In this document: in pieces, positions 48,602 through 57,994 of the stretch
Position numbering within the stretch: the first letter of the stretch is position 1
Layout of the letters: each line of letters begins with the position of its first letter
From: an uncultured Collinsella sp.
GTDB lineage: Bacteria > Actinomycetota > Coriobacteriia > Coriobacteriales > Coriobacteriaceae
Direction: 5' to 3'
Assembly: GCA_900541045.1 (NCBI GenBank)
Contig: UQID01000013.1
Coordinates: forward strand, 1-60,582
Length of the DNA: 60,582 nt
Notes under the pieces: generated by a model
Told to the model about the DNA's origin: nothing
The model's database searches: none
Seen by the model: only the letters and a program-made list of their open reading frames with translations
Made by a program: the position numbers and the translations under genes

Positions 48602-51601
48602 ATGAGCGACATCATGAGGCCGATCCCGTTTTCGCAGCTGATGAACTGGATCATCGAGGAGCACAAGACCCAGGGCGCCGTCTTTGGCGTGCGCAAGATG
48701 GTCGCGACCAACCAGGAGGGCGCGCTTCCCATTTTTGACGAGCGCATCGAGACTCCGTTTGGCCCGGCCGCCGGTCCCAATACGCAGCTGGCCCAGAACA
48801 TCGTGGCATCCTACGTGGCCGGCTCCCGCTTCTTTGAGCTCAAGACCGTTCAGGTTATGGATGGCGAGGAGCTCTCCAAGTGTGTGAACAAACCCTGCAT
48901 TGTGGCGCAGGACGAGTGCTACAACTGCGAGTGGTCGACCGAGCTCGAGGTTCCGCAGGCCTTTGCCGAGTACGTGAAGGCATGGTTCGCCTGCCACCTG
49001 ATTGCCCGCGAGTACGGTCTGGGCAGCCCGGACGGCTTTGTCTTCAACATGTCCGTGGGTTATGACCTGGAAGGCATCAAGAGCCCCAAGGTCGACGCCT
49101 ACATCGAGGGCATGAAAGACGCCAGCGGCTCCGAGGTTTGGAACGAGTGCCGTACGTGGGCGCTCGCTAACCTGGACAAGTTTGAGCATGTCGACGCCGC
49201 ATTTGTCGAATCCATCCCGGCGCGCGTGTCCAACTCCATCACGGAGTCCACCCTGCACGGCTGCCCGCCGGCCGAGATCGAGCGCATCGCGACCTATCTG
49301 ATCACCGAGAAGGGCCTCAATACCTACATCAAGTGCAACCCCACGCTGCTGGGCTATGAGTTTGCACGTCAGCGCCTCAACGAGCTGGGCTTTGACTACA
49401 TCGTCTTCGACGATACGCACTTCCGCGAGGACCTGCAGTGGGCCGATGCCGTGCCCATGTTCGAGCGCCTGATTGCCCTGTGCGCCGAGCGCGGCCTGGA
49501 GTTTGGCGTCAAGCTGACCAACACCTTCCCCGTCGACGTGACGAGGAACGAGCTGCCTTCCACCGAGATGTACATGTCCGGCCGTTCGCTGTTCTCGCTG
49601 ACCATCGAGGCCGCCCGTCGCATTACCGAGCAGTTCGATGGCAAGCTGCGCATCAGCTACTCCGGCGGCGCCACAGTCTACAACATTCGCGCCTTGTATG
49701 ACGCCGGCATTTGGCCCGTTACCCTGGCGACCGACGTGCTCAAGCCCGGTGGCTACGAGCGCTTTAGCCAGATGGCCGGCGAGTTTACCGACCTGGATGG
49801 CAAGCCGTTCGCGGGCGTCTCTCTCGAGGCCGTGACTGCGATCCAGGCCGACTCGCTCACCAACCCGCTCTACAAGAAGCCGCTGCGTCCGCTGCCCGAC
49901 CGCAAGGTTGCCGGCAAGAGTCCGCTTTCCGACTGCTTTACCACGCCGTGCCGCACGAGCTGCCCCATCCAGCAGGACATTCCTGCCTACCTGGCGGCTG
50001 TTGACGAGGGCCGCTACGAGGACGCGCTCAACATTATCATCGAGCGCAACGCCCTGCCGTTCATTACCGGCACCATCTGCCCGCATCCCTGCGGCCGTGC
50101 CTGCGAGCGTGCATTTTACGAGCCCGAGGGCGCCCAGATTCGCGCCAGCAAGCTCAAGGCCGCCCGCGAGGCCATGACCGCCGTGCTGCCCAAGCTGCGC
50201 GCCCAGGCCATCGCCAATGACGGCGAGCGCAACGTTGCCGTTATCGGCGGCGGCCCGGCCGGCCTGGCGACGGCATTCTTCCTGACGCGCGCCGGCGTGC
50301 CCGTCACCATCTTCGAGGCCCGCGACTCGCTCGGCGGCGTGGTCCGTCACGTGATCCCCGAGTTCCGTATCGCCAGCGACGATATCTCCCACGATGCCGA
50401 GCTCTGCCTGGCCTTTGGCGCCAAGGTGCAGCTCAACGCCCGCGTGGAGTCCATCGACGAGCTCAAGGCCCAGGGCTTTACTGACGTGGTCGTGGCTACC
50501 GGTGCCTGGATGCCCGGCTCTGCAGGTTTGCGCGAGGGCGCCGAGCTCGACGTGCTTGAGTTCCTCGAGGCCGCCAAGAAGGGCGAGAAGCTCGAGCTGG
50601 GCGAGGACGTCGTGGTCATTGGCGCCGGCAACACCGCCATGGACGCGGCCCGCGTGGCCAAGCGCCTGGCCGGCGTGAAGAACGTGCGCCTGGTGTATCG
50701 CCGCACCAAGAAGCAGATGCCCGCCGACGAGGAAGAGCTCGATCTTGCTCTTGCCGACGGCGTTGAGTTCTGCGAGCTGCTGGCGCCCAAAGCGCTCAAC
50801 GGCTCCGTGCTGACCTGCGACGTTATGGAGCTCGGCGAGCCGGATGCAAGCGGCCGCCGCAGCCCCGTCGCCACGGGCGAGACCGTCGAGCTTTCCGCCA
50901 CCACGGTGATCTGCGCCGTGGGCGAGGGCATCGATGCCAGCCTGTACGATGCCGCGGGCGTCGAGCACGACCGTCGCGGCCGTCTTGCCGCCACCTCCAC
51001 CGGCGTTGAGGGCGTCTGGGCTGCGGGCGACTGCCGTCGCGGTCCTGCCACCGTGGTCGAGGCTATCGCCGACGCCGCCGAGGTCGCCCGTGCCATCGCC
51101 GGTGTGGACTTTAACAAGTACGCCGACTGCAACGAGCAGGCCGGCCGCGAGGACACCTGCTACGAGCGCAAGGGGTCGCTGTGCCGCGACAAGCGCAACT
51201 GCACCAAGACTCGCTGCCTGGGCTGCGGCTCGGTGTGCGAGGTCTGCTGCGATGTGTGCCCCAACCGTGCCAACGTGGCAATTAAAGTGCCGGGCCTGGC
51301 CAAGCATCAGGTCGTCCACGTCGATGGCATGTGCAACGAGTGCGGCAACTGCGCCGTGTTCTGTCCCTACCAGGAGGGTCGTCCCTACAAGGACAAGCTC
51401 ACCCTGTTCTGGAGCGAGCAGGACATGGAGAACTCCGAGAACGAGGGCTTCCTGGCTGTGGACGAGGACCACTTTAAGGTCCGTGTCGCCGGCACGGTCC
51501 GCACCGTCTCGGTCGATGCCGTCAACACCGGTCTTCCCGAGGCCGTCCGCCTGACCATCAGGGCTGTGCGCGACAACTATTCGTACCTTCTTAAGAAATA
51601 G
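48602..51601 (+). CDS. ygfK: YgfK, putative selenate reductase subunit / Fe-S flavoprotein
   Basis: 999 residues; ATG 48602 with GAGAGGAG. The N-terminal ~450 residues form a DHOD-like barrel (GPAAGPNTQLAQNIVASYVA). The centre holds cysteines like those of the glutamate-synthase small subunit (CFTTPCRTSCPIQ, CPHPCGRACER) and two dinucleotide sites, VAVIGGGPAGLATAFFLTRA and VVVIGAGNTAMDAARVA. The C-terminus has Cys clusters, ending CNECGNCAVFCPYQEG. This is the YgfK architecture (~1000 residues). It probably moves electrons between NAD(P)H and the xanthine dehydrogenase encoded two genes on, which lacks its own FAD domain. Confidence 0.95.
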   Translation: MSDIMRPIPFSQLMNWIIEEHKTQGAVFGVRKMVATNQEGALPIFDERIETPFGPAAGPNTQLAQNIVASYVAGSRFFELKTVQVMDGEELSKCVNKPCIVAQDECYNCEWSTELEVPQAFAEYVKAWFACHLIAREYGLGSPDGFVFNMSVGYDLEGIKSPKVDAYIEGMKDASGSEVWNECRTWALANLDKFEHVDAAFVESIPARVSNSITESTLHGCPPAEIERIATYLITEKGLNTYIKCNPTLLGYEFARQRLNELGFDYIVFDDTHFREDLQWADAVPMFERLIALCAERGLEFGVKLTNTFPVDVTRNELPSTEMYMSGRSLFSLTIEAARRITEQFDGKLRISYSGGATVYNIRALYDAGIWPVTLATDVLKPGGYERFSQMAGEFTDLDGKPFAGVSLEAVTAIQADSLTNPLYKKPLRPLPDRKVAGKSPLSDCFTTPCRTSCPIQQDIPAYLAAVDEGRYEDALNIIIERNALPFITGTICPHPCGRACERAFYEPEGAQIRASKLKAAREAMTAVLPKLRAQAIANDGERNVAVIGGGPAGLATAFFLTRAGVPVTIFEARDSLGGVVRHVIPEFRIASDDISHDAELCLAFGAKVQLNARVESIDELKAQGFTDVVVATGAWMPGSAGLREGAELDVLEFLEAAKKGEKLELGEDVVVIGAGNTAMDAARVAKRLAGVKNVRLVYRRTKKQMPADEEELDLALADGVEFCELLAPKALNGSVLTCDVMELGEPDASGRRSPVATGETVELSATTVICAVGEGIDASLYDAAGVEHDRRGRLAATSTGVEGVWAAGDCRRGPATVVEAIADAAEVARAIAGVDFNKYADCNEQAGREDTCYERKGSLCRDKRNCTKTRCLGCGSVCEVCCDVCPNRANVAIKVPGLAKHQVVHVDGMCNECGNCAVFCPYQEGRPYKDKLTLFWSEQDMENSENEGFLAVDEDHFKVRVAGTVRTVSVDAVNTGLPEAVRLTIRAVRDNYSYLLKK

Positions 51602-51612
51602 GCGAATCTCTT

Positions 51613-52092
51613 ATGGCCAAATCCATTCAACATAACGTTGCCTACGTTGCCTGCGGAAGCGGTTGCGCCTCCGCAGGCGGCGACGCCCGCTGCAGCGAAG
51701 GCTGCATTGGCTGTGGCGCCTGCGTCACGGCCTGCCCCCACGGCGCCATTGCGCTGGTCGATGGCATCGCCCGCGTGGATCGCTCAAAGTGCACGGGTTG
51801 TGGCCTGTGCGGCATGGCGTGCCCGCAGCGCGTGATCGCCTTCGTTCCTGGCTACCAGAATATCCTGGTGCGCTGCAACAACACCGATAAGGGCGCCATC
51901 GCCCGCAAGATCTGCGACACGAGCTGCATCGGTTGCGGTATGTGCGCCAAAAAGTGCCCTGCCGGCGCTATCCGCATCGAGGACAACTGCGCCCACATCG
52001 ACGGCGCCGACTGCCTGTCGTGCGGCATGTGTGCCGTCGTGTGCCCGCATGGCGCCATTCACGACCGCACCGGCATCGCCGCTGGCGTGTAG
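51613..52092 (+). CDS. Polyferredoxin-like 4Fe-4S protein of the purine operon
   Basis: 159 residues; ATG 51613, 11 bases after ygfK. At least three 4Fe-4S motifs of the CxxCxxCxxxCP type: CIGCGACVTACPHGA, CTGCGLCGMACPQ, and CIGCGMCAKKCPAGA with CLSCGMCAVVCPHGA. An RnfB-like small protein without a signal peptide, it probably carries electrons between Xdh and YgfK. Confidence 0.92.
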   Translation: MAKSIQHNVAYVACGSGCASAGGDARCSEGCIGCGACVTACPHGAIALVDGIARVDRSKCTGCGLCGMACPQRVIAFVPGYQNILVRCNNTDKGAIARKICDTSCIGCGMCAKKCPAGAIRIEDNCAHIDGADCLSCGMCAVVCPHGAIHDRTGIAAGV

Positions 52093-52104
52093 AAGGGAAT
52101 CACC

Positions 52105-54882
52105 ATGGCACAGGAATTCACTTTTACCGTTAACGGCGTGGAGCGCACGACGACGGAAAACAAACCGTTGCTGCGCTACCTGCGCGACGACCTGAACATC
52201 CACTCCGCCAAGGACGGCTGCTCCGAGGGCGCCTGCGGCACCTGCACCATCCATGTGGACGGTGCGGCCGTGAAGGCATGCGTGCTGACCACCGCCCTTG
52301 CCGCCGGCCGCAACATCGTGACCGTCGAGGGTCTGCCCGAGGACGTGCGCGAGGCCTTTGTGTACGCCTTTGGCGCCGTGGGCGCCGTGCAGTGCGGTTT
52401 TTGCATCCCCGGCATGGTCATGGCGGGTGCGGCGCTCATCGCCGAGGATCCCGAGCCCACCGAGGAGCAGATCAAGTACGCCATCCGCGGCAACGTCTGT
52501 CGCTGCACCGGCTACAAGAAGATCATCGAGGGCATTTCGCTGGCAGCTGCGGTACTCCGCGGCGAAAAGCAGATCGACGAGGACCTGGAGCGCGGCGACG
52601 ATTACGGCGTGGGCAAGCGTGCCTTCCGTATCGACGTGCGCAAGAAGGTACTCGGCGAGGGCAAGTATCCCGACGACATCGACGAGCATGATCAGCCGGG
52701 CCTGACCTATGCCAGCGCGGTGCGCTCCAAGTATCCGCGCGCCCGCGTGCTCTCCATCGACACCTCCAAGGCCGAGGCCCTGCCCGGTGTGGTGGGCATC
52801 CTGCGCGCCGAGGACGTGCCGGTCAACCAGGTCGGTCACCTTATCCAGGACTGGGACGTCATGATCGCCCAGGGCGATATCACCCGCTGCGTGGGCGACG
52901 CCATCGTGCTGGTGGTTGCCGAGGACGAGGCGACGCTCGAGAAGGCCAAGAAGCTCGTAAAGATCGATTACGAGCCGCTGGAGCCCGTGCGCAATATTGT
53001 TGAGGCTAGGGCTGCCGACGCCCCGCGTCTGCACGACAGCTTCTTTGCCTTTGGCAATACCGTGGAGCTCAAGGACAACGTGTGCCAGAGCCGTCACGTG
53101 ACGCGCGGTGACGCCGCCAAGGCGCTGGCCGAAAGCGCGTTTACCGTGACGCAGCGCTTTACCACGCCCTTTACCGAGCATGCCTTCTTGGAGCCCGAGT
53201 GCGCCGTGGCCTTCCCGTACAAGAACGGCGTCAAGGTGCAGTCGACCGACCAGGGCGCTTACGACACGCGCAAAGAGTGCGCCCACATGTTTGGCTGGGA
53301 CAACGAGCCCGAGCGCGTGGTCGTCGAGACCATGCTCGTGGGCGGCGGCTTTGGCGGCAAGGAGGACGTGTCCGTCCAGCACCTGGCCGCGCTTGCTGCC
53401 TATAAGCTCCAACGCCCTGTGAAGTGCAAGCTCACGCGCGCCGAGTCGCTCGCGTTCCATCCCAAGCGCCATGCCATGGACGGCACCTTTACGCTGGGCT
53501 GCGACGCCGAGGGCAACTTTACCGGTCTGGACTGCGAGATCAACTTTGACACCGGCGCCTACGCGTCGCTGTGCGGCCCGGTGCTGGAGCGCGCCTGTAC
53601 GCATGCCGTCGGTCCCTACAAGTACCAGAACACCGACATTCGCGGCTTTGGCTACTACACCAACAATCCGCCCGCCGGTGCATTCCGCGGCTTTGGCGTT
53701 TGCCAGTCTGAGTTTGCGCTCGAGAGTCTCATCGACCTGCTGGCCGAGAAGGTCGGCCTGGATCCGTGGGAGATCCGCTACAAGAACGCGATTGAGCCGG
53801 GCGAGGTTTTGCCCAACGGCCAGATTGCCGACTGCTCCACGGCGCTGAAGGAGACGCTGCTCGAGGTCAAGGATGCCTACTATGCGCATCCCGGCCATGC
53901 CGGTATTGCCTGTGCCATGAAGAACGCCGGCGTGGGTGTTGGCCTGCCCGATGCCGGCCGCTGCAAGATCCGCATCGAGGATGGCCGTGCCGTGGTCTAC
54001 GCCGCCACGTCCGACATCGGCCAGGGCTGCAACACCGTCTTTTTGCAGGATGTTGCCGAGGCCTGCGGTCTGCCGCTTCGCTGCATTGCCAACGGCGAGT
54101 GCTCCACCGAGAACGCGCCCGACTCCGGTACCACGTCTGGCTCACGTCAGACGGTCGTGACCGGCGAGGCCGTGCGCGGTGCCGCCTTCCTGCTGCGCGA
54201 TGCCATGTTTGGCATCGAGGCCGGCAAGCCCGCCCCCGCCGCCCCGGTTGCCGCCCATGGCGACGGCGTCAAGATCGAGTACGACGACGGCCGCGCCTAT
54301 CAGCTGCGCTCGCAAGAGTTCGTCGCCGGCCAGGGTATGCATCCTCAGGACCCCGCGGCTGCCATCAAGGCGCTCGAGGGTTGCGAGTTTAGCTATGTGT
54401 ACCTGGAGCCGACCGACAAGCTGGGCGCCGACGTGCCCAATCCCAAGAGCCACATCTGCTACGGCTTTGCCACGCATGTGGTTATCTTGGATGACGACGG
54501 TCGCGTGAGCGAGGTCTATGCCGCGCACGATTCCGGCAAGGTGGTCAACCCCATCTCGATCCAGGGCCAGATCGAAGGCGGCGTGCTCATGGGTATGGGC
54601 TATGCGCTTACCGAGGACTGGCCGCTCAAGGACTGCGTGCCCCAGGCCAGATACGGCACGCTCGGGCTGTTCCGTGCGCCCGAGATTCCGGATATCCACG
54701 CCATCTACGTGGAGAAGGACGAGCTGCTGCCCGTGGCATACGGCGGCAAGGGCATCGGCGAGATCGCAACGATCCCCACGGCGCCCGCCGTACAGAACGC
54801 CTACCGCGCGTTTGACGGCAAGCTGCGTCCAGATCTGCCCATGGTGGATACGCCGTACAGCCGCGCCCGTCACCGCGGGTAG
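52105..54882 (+). CDS. xdh: Selenium-dependent-type xanthine dehydrogenase, fused 2Fe-2S and molybdenum domains
   Basis: 925 residues; ATG 52105, 12 bases after the ferredoxin gene. Residues 1-155 carry two 2Fe-2S sites (CSEGACGTCTIH; CGFCIPGM with GNVCRCTGY). Residues ~165-920 are the molybdopterin domain (GGGFGGKEDVSVQ, PAGAFRGFGVCQSE, AYGGKGIGEIATIP). There is no FAD domain, as in XdhD and the TIGR03311-type selenium-dependent enzymes. It oxidises xanthine or hypoxanthine and can work in reverse on urate. ssnA and ygfK beside it are the known partners of a labile-selenium cofactor; no Sec codon is needed. Confidence 0.93.
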   Translation: MAQEFTFTVNGVERTTTENKPLLRYLRDDLNIHSAKDGCSEGACGTCTIHVDGAAVKACVLTTALAAGRNIVTVEGLPEDVREAFVYAFGAVGAVQCGFCIPGMVMAGAALIAEDPEPTEEQIKYAIRGNVCRCTGYKKIIEGISLAAAVLRGEKQIDEDLERGDDYGVGKRAFRIDVRKKVLGEGKYPDDIDEHDQPGLTYASAVRSKYPRARVLSIDTSKAEALPGVVGILRAEDVPVNQVGHLIQDWDVMIAQGDITRCVGDAIVLVVAEDEATLEKAKKLVKIDYEPLEPVRNIVEARAADAPRLHDSFFAFGNTVELKDNVCQSRHVTRGDAAKALAESAFTVTQRFTTPFTEHAFLEPECAVAFPYKNGVKVQSTDQGAYDTRKECAHMFGWDNEPERVVVETMLVGGGFGGKEDVSVQHLAALAAYKLQRPVKCKLTRAESLAFHPKRHAMDGTFTLGCDAEGNFTGLDCEINFDTGAYASLCGPVLERACTHAVGPYKYQNTDIRGFGYYTNNPPAGAFRGFGVCQSEFALESLIDLLAEKVGLDPWEIRYKNAIEPGEVLPNGQIADCSTALKETLLEVKDAYYAHPGHAGIACAMKNAGVGVGLPDAGRCKIRIEDGRAVVYAATSDIGQGCNTVFLQDVAEACGLPLRCIANGECSTENAPDSGTTSGSRQTVVTGEAVRGAAFLLRDAMFGIEAGKPAPAAPVAAHGDGVKIEYDDGRAYQLRSQEFVAGQGMHPQDPAAAIKALEGCEFSYVYLEPTDKLGADVPNPKSHICYGFATHVVILDDDGRVSEVYAAHDSGKVVNPISIQGQIEGGVLMGMGYALTEDWPLKDCVPQARYGTLGLFRAPEIPDIHAIYVEKDELLPVAYGGKGIGEIATIPTAPAVQNAYRAFDGKLRPDLPMVDTPYSRARHRG

Positions 54883-54951
54883 GGTAGGACGCGCACGGCC
54901 ATTGCTGACGGGCTGTTCGCGCTCAGCATCAACTACATACGCTGCGCCTTT

Positions 54952-54987
54952 GGCCCCGGCTCCATCGCGAGCCGGGGCCTTTTGTTT
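54952..54987 (+). terminator. Intrinsic terminator of the purine operon
   Basis: GGCCCCGGCTC (54952-54962) pairs with GAGCCGGGGCC (54969-54979), then TTTTGTTT. Confidence 0.94.
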
Positions 54988-54991
54988 GGAG

Positions 54992-55575
54992 CGGAAACTA
55001 CGTCCCAGATTTCGGCTCCAGAATGGGACGCGCTTTCCGGAACAGCTCTCAAGCGGAAATTGCATCCCGGAATCAGGCCTCAGAACGGGGCACGCTTTCC
55101 GGCGGAGGCCTCAAGCGGAAGCCGCGTCCCAGAAGCGAGCCCCAGAGTGGGACACGCTTTCCGGTTGGAGCTTCAAACGGAAAGTACATCCCGGAATCCG
55201 CGCCTGGAATGGGACACACTTTCCGGAACAGCCTCAACCGGAAACTGCGTCCCAGAATTTCGCTTCAGAGTGGGATGCCGTTTCCGGCTGAACCCTCTGG
55301 CGGAAAGTTCATCCCAGAATTGATGCTCGGAGTGGGACACGGTTTTCGGATGGAATCTCAGCGGAAACTGCGTCCCAGTTTGAGTGCTTATTCCGGGATG
55401 CGGTTTCCGTTGAAGGGCTCAACCGGAAAGCCTGTCCTACTCTGAGACGGGATTCCGGGACACGCTTTCCGCTGGCCCGCCATCCGGAAAGTGCATCCCG
55501 TTTTGAGCGTCCAGACTGGGACGCGCTTTCCGTTGGCGTGGCCGTTGGGAAAACGCGGCCCAGATAGGGGGGGAT
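54992..55575. repeat. Tandem array of ten 62-bp hairpin units
   Basis: Units begin (CGGAAA) at 54992, 55054, 55116, 55178, 55239, 55301, 55362, 55424, 55485 and, degenerate, ~55547: spacings of 61 or 62. Each has the form CGGAAA, ~4 bases, RTCCCAG, a ~15-base variable middle, TGGGAC, ~4 bases, TTTCCG, then ~12 bases to the next. Both stem pairs hold up in nearly all units, with changes balanced in some (CCCA/TGGG becoming CCCG/CGGG in unit 2). Frames stay open by chance across it, but 61/62 spacing rules out a repeated protein. The same unit recurs at 56896-57100. Confidence 0.88.
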
Positions 55576-55605
55576 GCGATCCGGCGATGCGCGGCCTAGC
55601 GGCTC

Positions 55606-56603
55606 CTACAGCTCCACGTCGTTGAGCCATGTCGGCAGCGCGGTCTGTCGGATGCCTGCCGTCTGCAGCTTTTTGGCGAGGATTCCTGCCGAGCGGGCCT
55701 CGTTCATGGTAAAGCGCAGCAGAGGGTGACCGTAGAGCGATAGGTGCGCCTCGCGCTGTCGTTCGGCGACGAGCGCCTCGGCGGTGGTGCGTCCGGCCAG
55801 CATGGTCTGGTCGGTATATTTGATGAGCCCGTCGAGCTCGCCCAGCGTGAGTTCCCGCGCCTGGCGCTCCCAGGCAAAGTCCGTTCGCATGCTCTCGGTT
55901 GAATCGAAGGGATCCGTTAACTCGTACTGGAGCTGATCGGGCGCAAACCGGTCTCAATCATGACGGCGCGAGCGACCGATTCCCCGCCGCTCTCGGCACG
56001 CGCGTCAGCATATTGGAGCGTGGTGAGCGCAGTGCGCACCGCGCGACCATTGCGGGCAGTCGTTCGTTGCCCAACGGCCTCCATCAGCTGTTCCCGCGCA
56101 AGGCCGAGCTTTAAGATCGCCGAATCGGCAATGGGCATGCCGTCGGCAAAACCAGTTTGCAGCAGACAATCTGTGACCGTTTGGATGGGCGGCGTTACCG
56201 ATATGCCGGCTCTACGTATTGCTCCGGCCGGCTCAATCTGGTGCCGCTGAATATGCACGCCCGGGCGAGCCGACGGCTTGGTGGCGCTGCAGGCATGCAC
56301 GACATTCAGGTGTCGCCACGAGACCTCGAGCCCCAGCAGGCAGGCGGCCGAAAACGAGCAGAACGTCCAATCGGGGTGGATGATCGCAAGGGAGCGAATA
56401 ATCTCACAATGACGTTGTGCCCGATTGAGCTCTTTCCAGCGTGACTTGCGCGCGAACATGCCCGGCATGGGGGAGACGACCATGTCGCCGATGCGCCGAA
56501 GGAGCGCTTTTCTGATCGCCGTGCTCGGGGGAATCAGGCAGCGCCCCTCTTGTTCGGCTTGGTTCAACAGCTGGTCGATGAGTTGGTCATTGCAATGCGC
56601 CAT
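55606..56603 (-). pseudogene. AbiEi-like antitoxin/regulator gene with a frameshift
   Basis: ATG 56603 follows AAGGAGG. The first frame reads 228 residues (MAHCNDQLIDQLLNQAEQEG... AVMIETGLRPISSSTS) to a stop at 55917. One base missing in the GGG run near 55939-55941 would continue the reading as DQLQYELTDPFDSTESMRTD, then FAWERQ...GELDGLIKYTD...TWLNDVEL, to 55606, giving ~332 residues. The whole matches AbiEi-family proteins with a C-terminal vestigial PD-(D/E)xK/DUF559-like domain, common in Actinomycetota. No AbiEii toxin gene is nearby. The break may be real or a sequencing error. The 62-bp arrays flank it. Confidence 0.75.
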
Positions 56604-56895
56604 GGGCTACCGCCTCCTTTTTGGGGTGGCAAAAACGTATCAGCTGGAACTTGCCGCTCAGCTGACCAAAAGCTGACCAAAATCTAACCATGCAGGTAGA
56701 TGGCCTGTTTTCGGCGACATTTTTACATCCGAATCGGTGGGCGGTAATCGGCACCCGTGAACGGTAGCGAGTTATGAAACCTTGGTAAGTTTCGGGACGT
56801 GAACTTTTTAGAAAAATGGTTGTTTATCTGCTATTTTGCAGCTCTGGATTGCGCGTTTGAGGACGTGTGATATGAGCGGTTGATCGGATCTCAAC
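56604..56895. other. Non-coding region upstream of the AbiEi-like gene
   Basis: 292 bases without a gene. CTGACCAAAA occurs twice, 11 bases apart (~56670-56690), ahead of the AbiEi-like gene. A similar pair (CTGACCAAAA, TTGCCAAAA) lies at ~1418-1440, upstream of the WYL-like gene. CATTTTTACATCCGAATCGG (from ~56720), followed by TGGGCGGTA, also echoes 417-463 near the ABC lipoprotein gene. These may be shared operator or promoter fragments. Confidence 0.4.
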
Positions 56896-57100
56896 CGGAA
56901 ACTGCGTCCCAGAATTCGGCTCCAGAGTGGGATGCCGTTTCCGATTGGGACCTCTGGCGGAAGCTGTGTCCCAGATTATGGCTCTAAACCGGGGTGCGCT
57001 TTCCCAGCGGTGCCTCTACCGGAAACTGCATCCCGGAATCGACGCTCAGAATGGGATTCGCTTTCCGGTAGAGGCCTCAAATGGAACATGCGTCCCAGGA
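56896..57100. repeat. Second 62-bp hairpin array (three units plus a partial)
   Basis: Units start at 56896, 56958, 57020 and, partial, 57082: exactly 62 apart. Sequence and orientation match the array at 54992-55575, including the ACTGCGTCCCAGAATTCGGC (CTCCAGAGTGGGAT) form of unit 1. It ends about 90 bases before the SIMPL gene. Confidence 0.87.
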
Positions 57101-57187
57101 CCCGCAGCGGCGCCGCCGCGCAACTTTGTGTCCGCACGGGCGGCTATGTTTACTGCAACGTAGCCATTCGTGGAAAGGACGGATGTC

Positions 57188-57829
57188 ATGGCAACGGATA
57201 AGACCGGCTATGTGAGCGTTGGTGCCCGGATCGAGGATAAGGTCATGCCCGACCGCGTGATCTTTAGCATTGGCTTTGGCGGCCGCTTTGATACCAAGGA
57301 GGCGTGCCTGGACGATTACAACGCCGATCGTGCCAAGGTCGCCGCTGCGCTGGCGCCCTTTGGTCTGGATGACGAGTTAACGTGTCGCCGGTACACCTGC
57401 TATGCGCAGACGACGCGCAAAAGGGCAATCATCGTGGGCTACGACTACTATGCGTACGGCACGGTTGCTGCACCTGTCGATTCTATTGACTGTGCGGCTG
57501 TGTGGACGGCGCTCAACACCTGCGGATCGCATGCCGACATGAACATTCGATTTGAACTTGCGGATGAGCGCGCGGCGGAGGACGTCCTGATTGCCCGCGC
57601 TGTCGAGCGCGCTCGCGGTAATGCACAGGCGCTTGCTACGGCGGCGGGGACTAAGCTGGGCGGCATCAAGCATATCTCGTATAACAGCCGGCCGGGGGAT
57701 TATGGTGGGGTGTACTGCGCTGCCATGGGCGCTCCCGATGGGACATCCGGAGGCCTTGGGGAAACGGTGCTGGATCCGGAACCCATCGAGGTCGAGTGCT
57801 CCGTGGACGTGGAGTGGTGGCTGGAATAG
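57188..57829 (+). CDS. SIMPL (DUF541) domain protein
   Basis: 213 residues; ATG 57188, with AAAGGA 9 bases upstream. The SIMPL fold is visible: GYVSVGARIEDKVMPDRVIF, then KVAAALAPFGLDDELTCRRY, the Tyr-rich middle strand (IIVGYDYYAYGTVAAPVD), and a C-terminal ARGNAQALATAAGTKLGGIK. Family members (YggE-like) are linked to oxidative stress but have no agreed enzymatic role. There is no signal peptide, unlike many YggE proteins, so this one is cytosolic. Confidence 0.82.
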   Translation: MATDKTGYVSVGARIEDKVMPDRVIFSIGFGGRFDTKEACLDDYNADRAKVAAALAPFGLDDELTCRRYTCYAQTTRKRAIIVGYDYYAYGTVAAPVDSIDCAAVWTALNTCGSHADMNIRFELADERAAEDVLIARAVERARGNAQALATAAGTKLGGIKHISYNSRPGDYGGVYCAAMGAPDGTSGGLGETVLDPEPIEVECSVDVEWWLE

Positions 57830-57874
57830 TGGACGAGTCGGGCGAGCGCCGTGCTTCCTTTACCGAAAATCCAT

Positions 57875-57994
57875 TTGGTAAACCTGGCAGCCGTGGGTAG
57901 AATAAGGTCGACGGCAGCCCAAGGGTGATAGCTGGGCAGCGCCGTTACTTCGATTAAGGGGTCAATGCCTTAGTGGCGTCGACCCCTCTTTTTC
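57875..57994 (+). ncRNA. Candidate antisense RNA (type I antitoxin-like) with its promoter and terminator
   Basis: TTGGTA (57875-57880), 17 bases, TAGAAT (57898-57903) form a promoter. About 85 bases later is a terminator: AGGGGTC (57957-57963) with GACCCCT (57981-57987), then TTTTT. A start near 57910 gives an ~85-base RNA without an ORF; GCCCA / TGGGC at 57917-57937 is its first hairpin. The RNA converges on, and overlaps by ~25 bases, the 3' end of the small ORF on the other strand. It could alternatively be an independent sRNA. Confidence 0.45.

Noticed and set aside
54982..55445. Repeat-containing protein with EWDALSG/RVGHAFRL-like motifs across the 62-bp array
   Set aside because: The unit spacing is 61-62, so the frame shifts every unit; all frames look alike and no ribosome site exists. 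The array is structural DNA/RNA, not a gene.
54992..57100. CRISPR array
   Set aside because: There is no constant direct repeat with unique spacers; each unit is an imperfect palindrome similar throughout, and no cas genes are present.
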